Position numbers and translations under genes: made by a program. The notes below the pieces were generated by a model. The model searched no databases. It was given only the letters and a program-made list of their open reading frames with translations, and was not told the DNA's origin. Positions 5,352 through 5,458 of a DNA stretch of 5,458 nt are shown here, one piece after another. The stretch comes from an uncultured Actinotalea sp. GTDB taxonomy: Bacteria > Actinomycetota > Actinomycetes > Actinomycetales > Cellulomonadaceae. Position 1 is the first letter of the stretch, and every line of letters starts with the position of its first letter. The stretch lies in contig NZ_CAMPHH010000231.1 in NCBI RefSeq assembly GCF_946885855.1, positions 1 through 5,458 on the forward strand, written 5' to 3'.

Positions 5352-5458
5352 GACTCTCCTCGGGAGCGACGGCCACCACGACGACCACGACGACGAGCCT
5401 TGGCCTCTGGTGACACTGGGGGAGAACTACTGGAGCCCGTCCCGACCCGACCCGACCC
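5348..5458 (-). CDS. C-terminal end of an upstream gene (partial), arginine-rich tail
   Basis: The minus-strand frame entering at the window edge stays open for 36 codons and stops with TGA at 5350-5348, overlapping the next ATG as ATGA. The visible end reads Gly/Ser/Pro-rich, then PEAKARRRGRRGGRRSRGES, a highly basic RGG-like tail typical of nucleic-acid-binding proteins. The Arg codons are mostly CGT, unlike the C/G-ending codons of the other genes here. That weakens the coding case or indicates a repeat-expanded tail. The ATGA junction, matching the four-base overlaps downstream in the cassette, is the main support. Nothing can be said about function beyond probable nucleic-acid contact. 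Confidence 0.5.
   Translation of the reverse strand, partial: GSGRVGTGSSSSPPVSPEAKARRRGRRGGRRSRGES
5356..5361 (-). promoter_or_regulatory. Ribosome-binding site of the 276-aa gene
   Basis: The minus strand reads GAGGAG four bases before the ATG at 5351, inside the last codons of the upstream frame. It supports that ATG over any internal start. Confidence 0.6.
5436..5458 (-). repeat. Short GGGTC tandem repeat, possible G-quadruplex
   Basis: On the minus strand, five GGG runs are separated by two-base spacers (TC, TC, TC, AC). The repeat reaches the window edge and may continue. Four or more GGG runs with two-base loops meet the usual pattern for an intramolecular G-quadruplex. It lies within the upstream partial gene. 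Confidence 0.5.

Noticed and set aside
4843..5388. 181-codon minus frame overlapping the 276-aa gene
   Set aside because: It is a frame-shifted shadow with His/Arg/Ala/Gly-rich composition and no ribosome-binding site. The 276-aa frame has the good start and a Cys-rich domain.

Overview
The window is a very GC-rich block of bacteriophage or prophage DNA, almost certainly from an actinobacterial host. The evidence is heavy G/C use at third codon positions, frequent GTG starts, GTGA/ATGA/TGATG gene junctions, and recognisable siphophage packaging and head genes. All supported genes lie on the minus strand, so transcription runs from high to low coordinates. The many long plus-strand open frames are GC-driven shadows.

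In transcription order, the first module (about 5458 to 4271) is a compact set of accessory genes. It holds the arginine-rich tail of an upstream gene cut by the window edge, a 276-aa protein with a C-terminal Cys-rich (zinc-ribbon-like) domain, a 41-aa Cys/His-rich protein, and a 43-aa acidic, tryptophan-rich protein. Each overlaps the next by four bases (ATGA, GTGA, GTGA), which suggests translational coupling. None has a function I can name.

Next come about 300 bases without a convincing gene (4270-3971). They hold a promoter-like TTGACG-18-TACCTT and a strong hairpin that pairs perfectly only in the minus-strand transcript. A small HNH endonuclease gene follows, then a 115-base gap with a terminator-like hairpin, nested palindromes and unusually A/T-rich patches. 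After that the packaging and head module starts: putative small terminase with an N-terminal zinc-binding motif, large terminase with ATPase and nuclease motifs, a two-helix membrane protein of 66 aa, an HK97-type portal protein, and the first 35 codons of another head gene (by position perhaps the prohead protease).

HNH, TerS, TerL and portal fit together as an HK97-like DNA packaging machine: HNH and terminase cut and translocate DNA through the portal into the prohead. HNH-TerS adjacency places the physical genome ends (cos or pac) most plausibly in 3490-3604 or 3971-4270. The accessory genes would then be the far right end of the linear phage genome, joined here to the left end. The least explained pieces are the coupled three-gene accessory cassette, the tiny membrane protein wedged between TerL and portal, and the structured gap before the HNH gene. 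I see no tRNA, CRISPR array, insertion sequence or integrase in the window.
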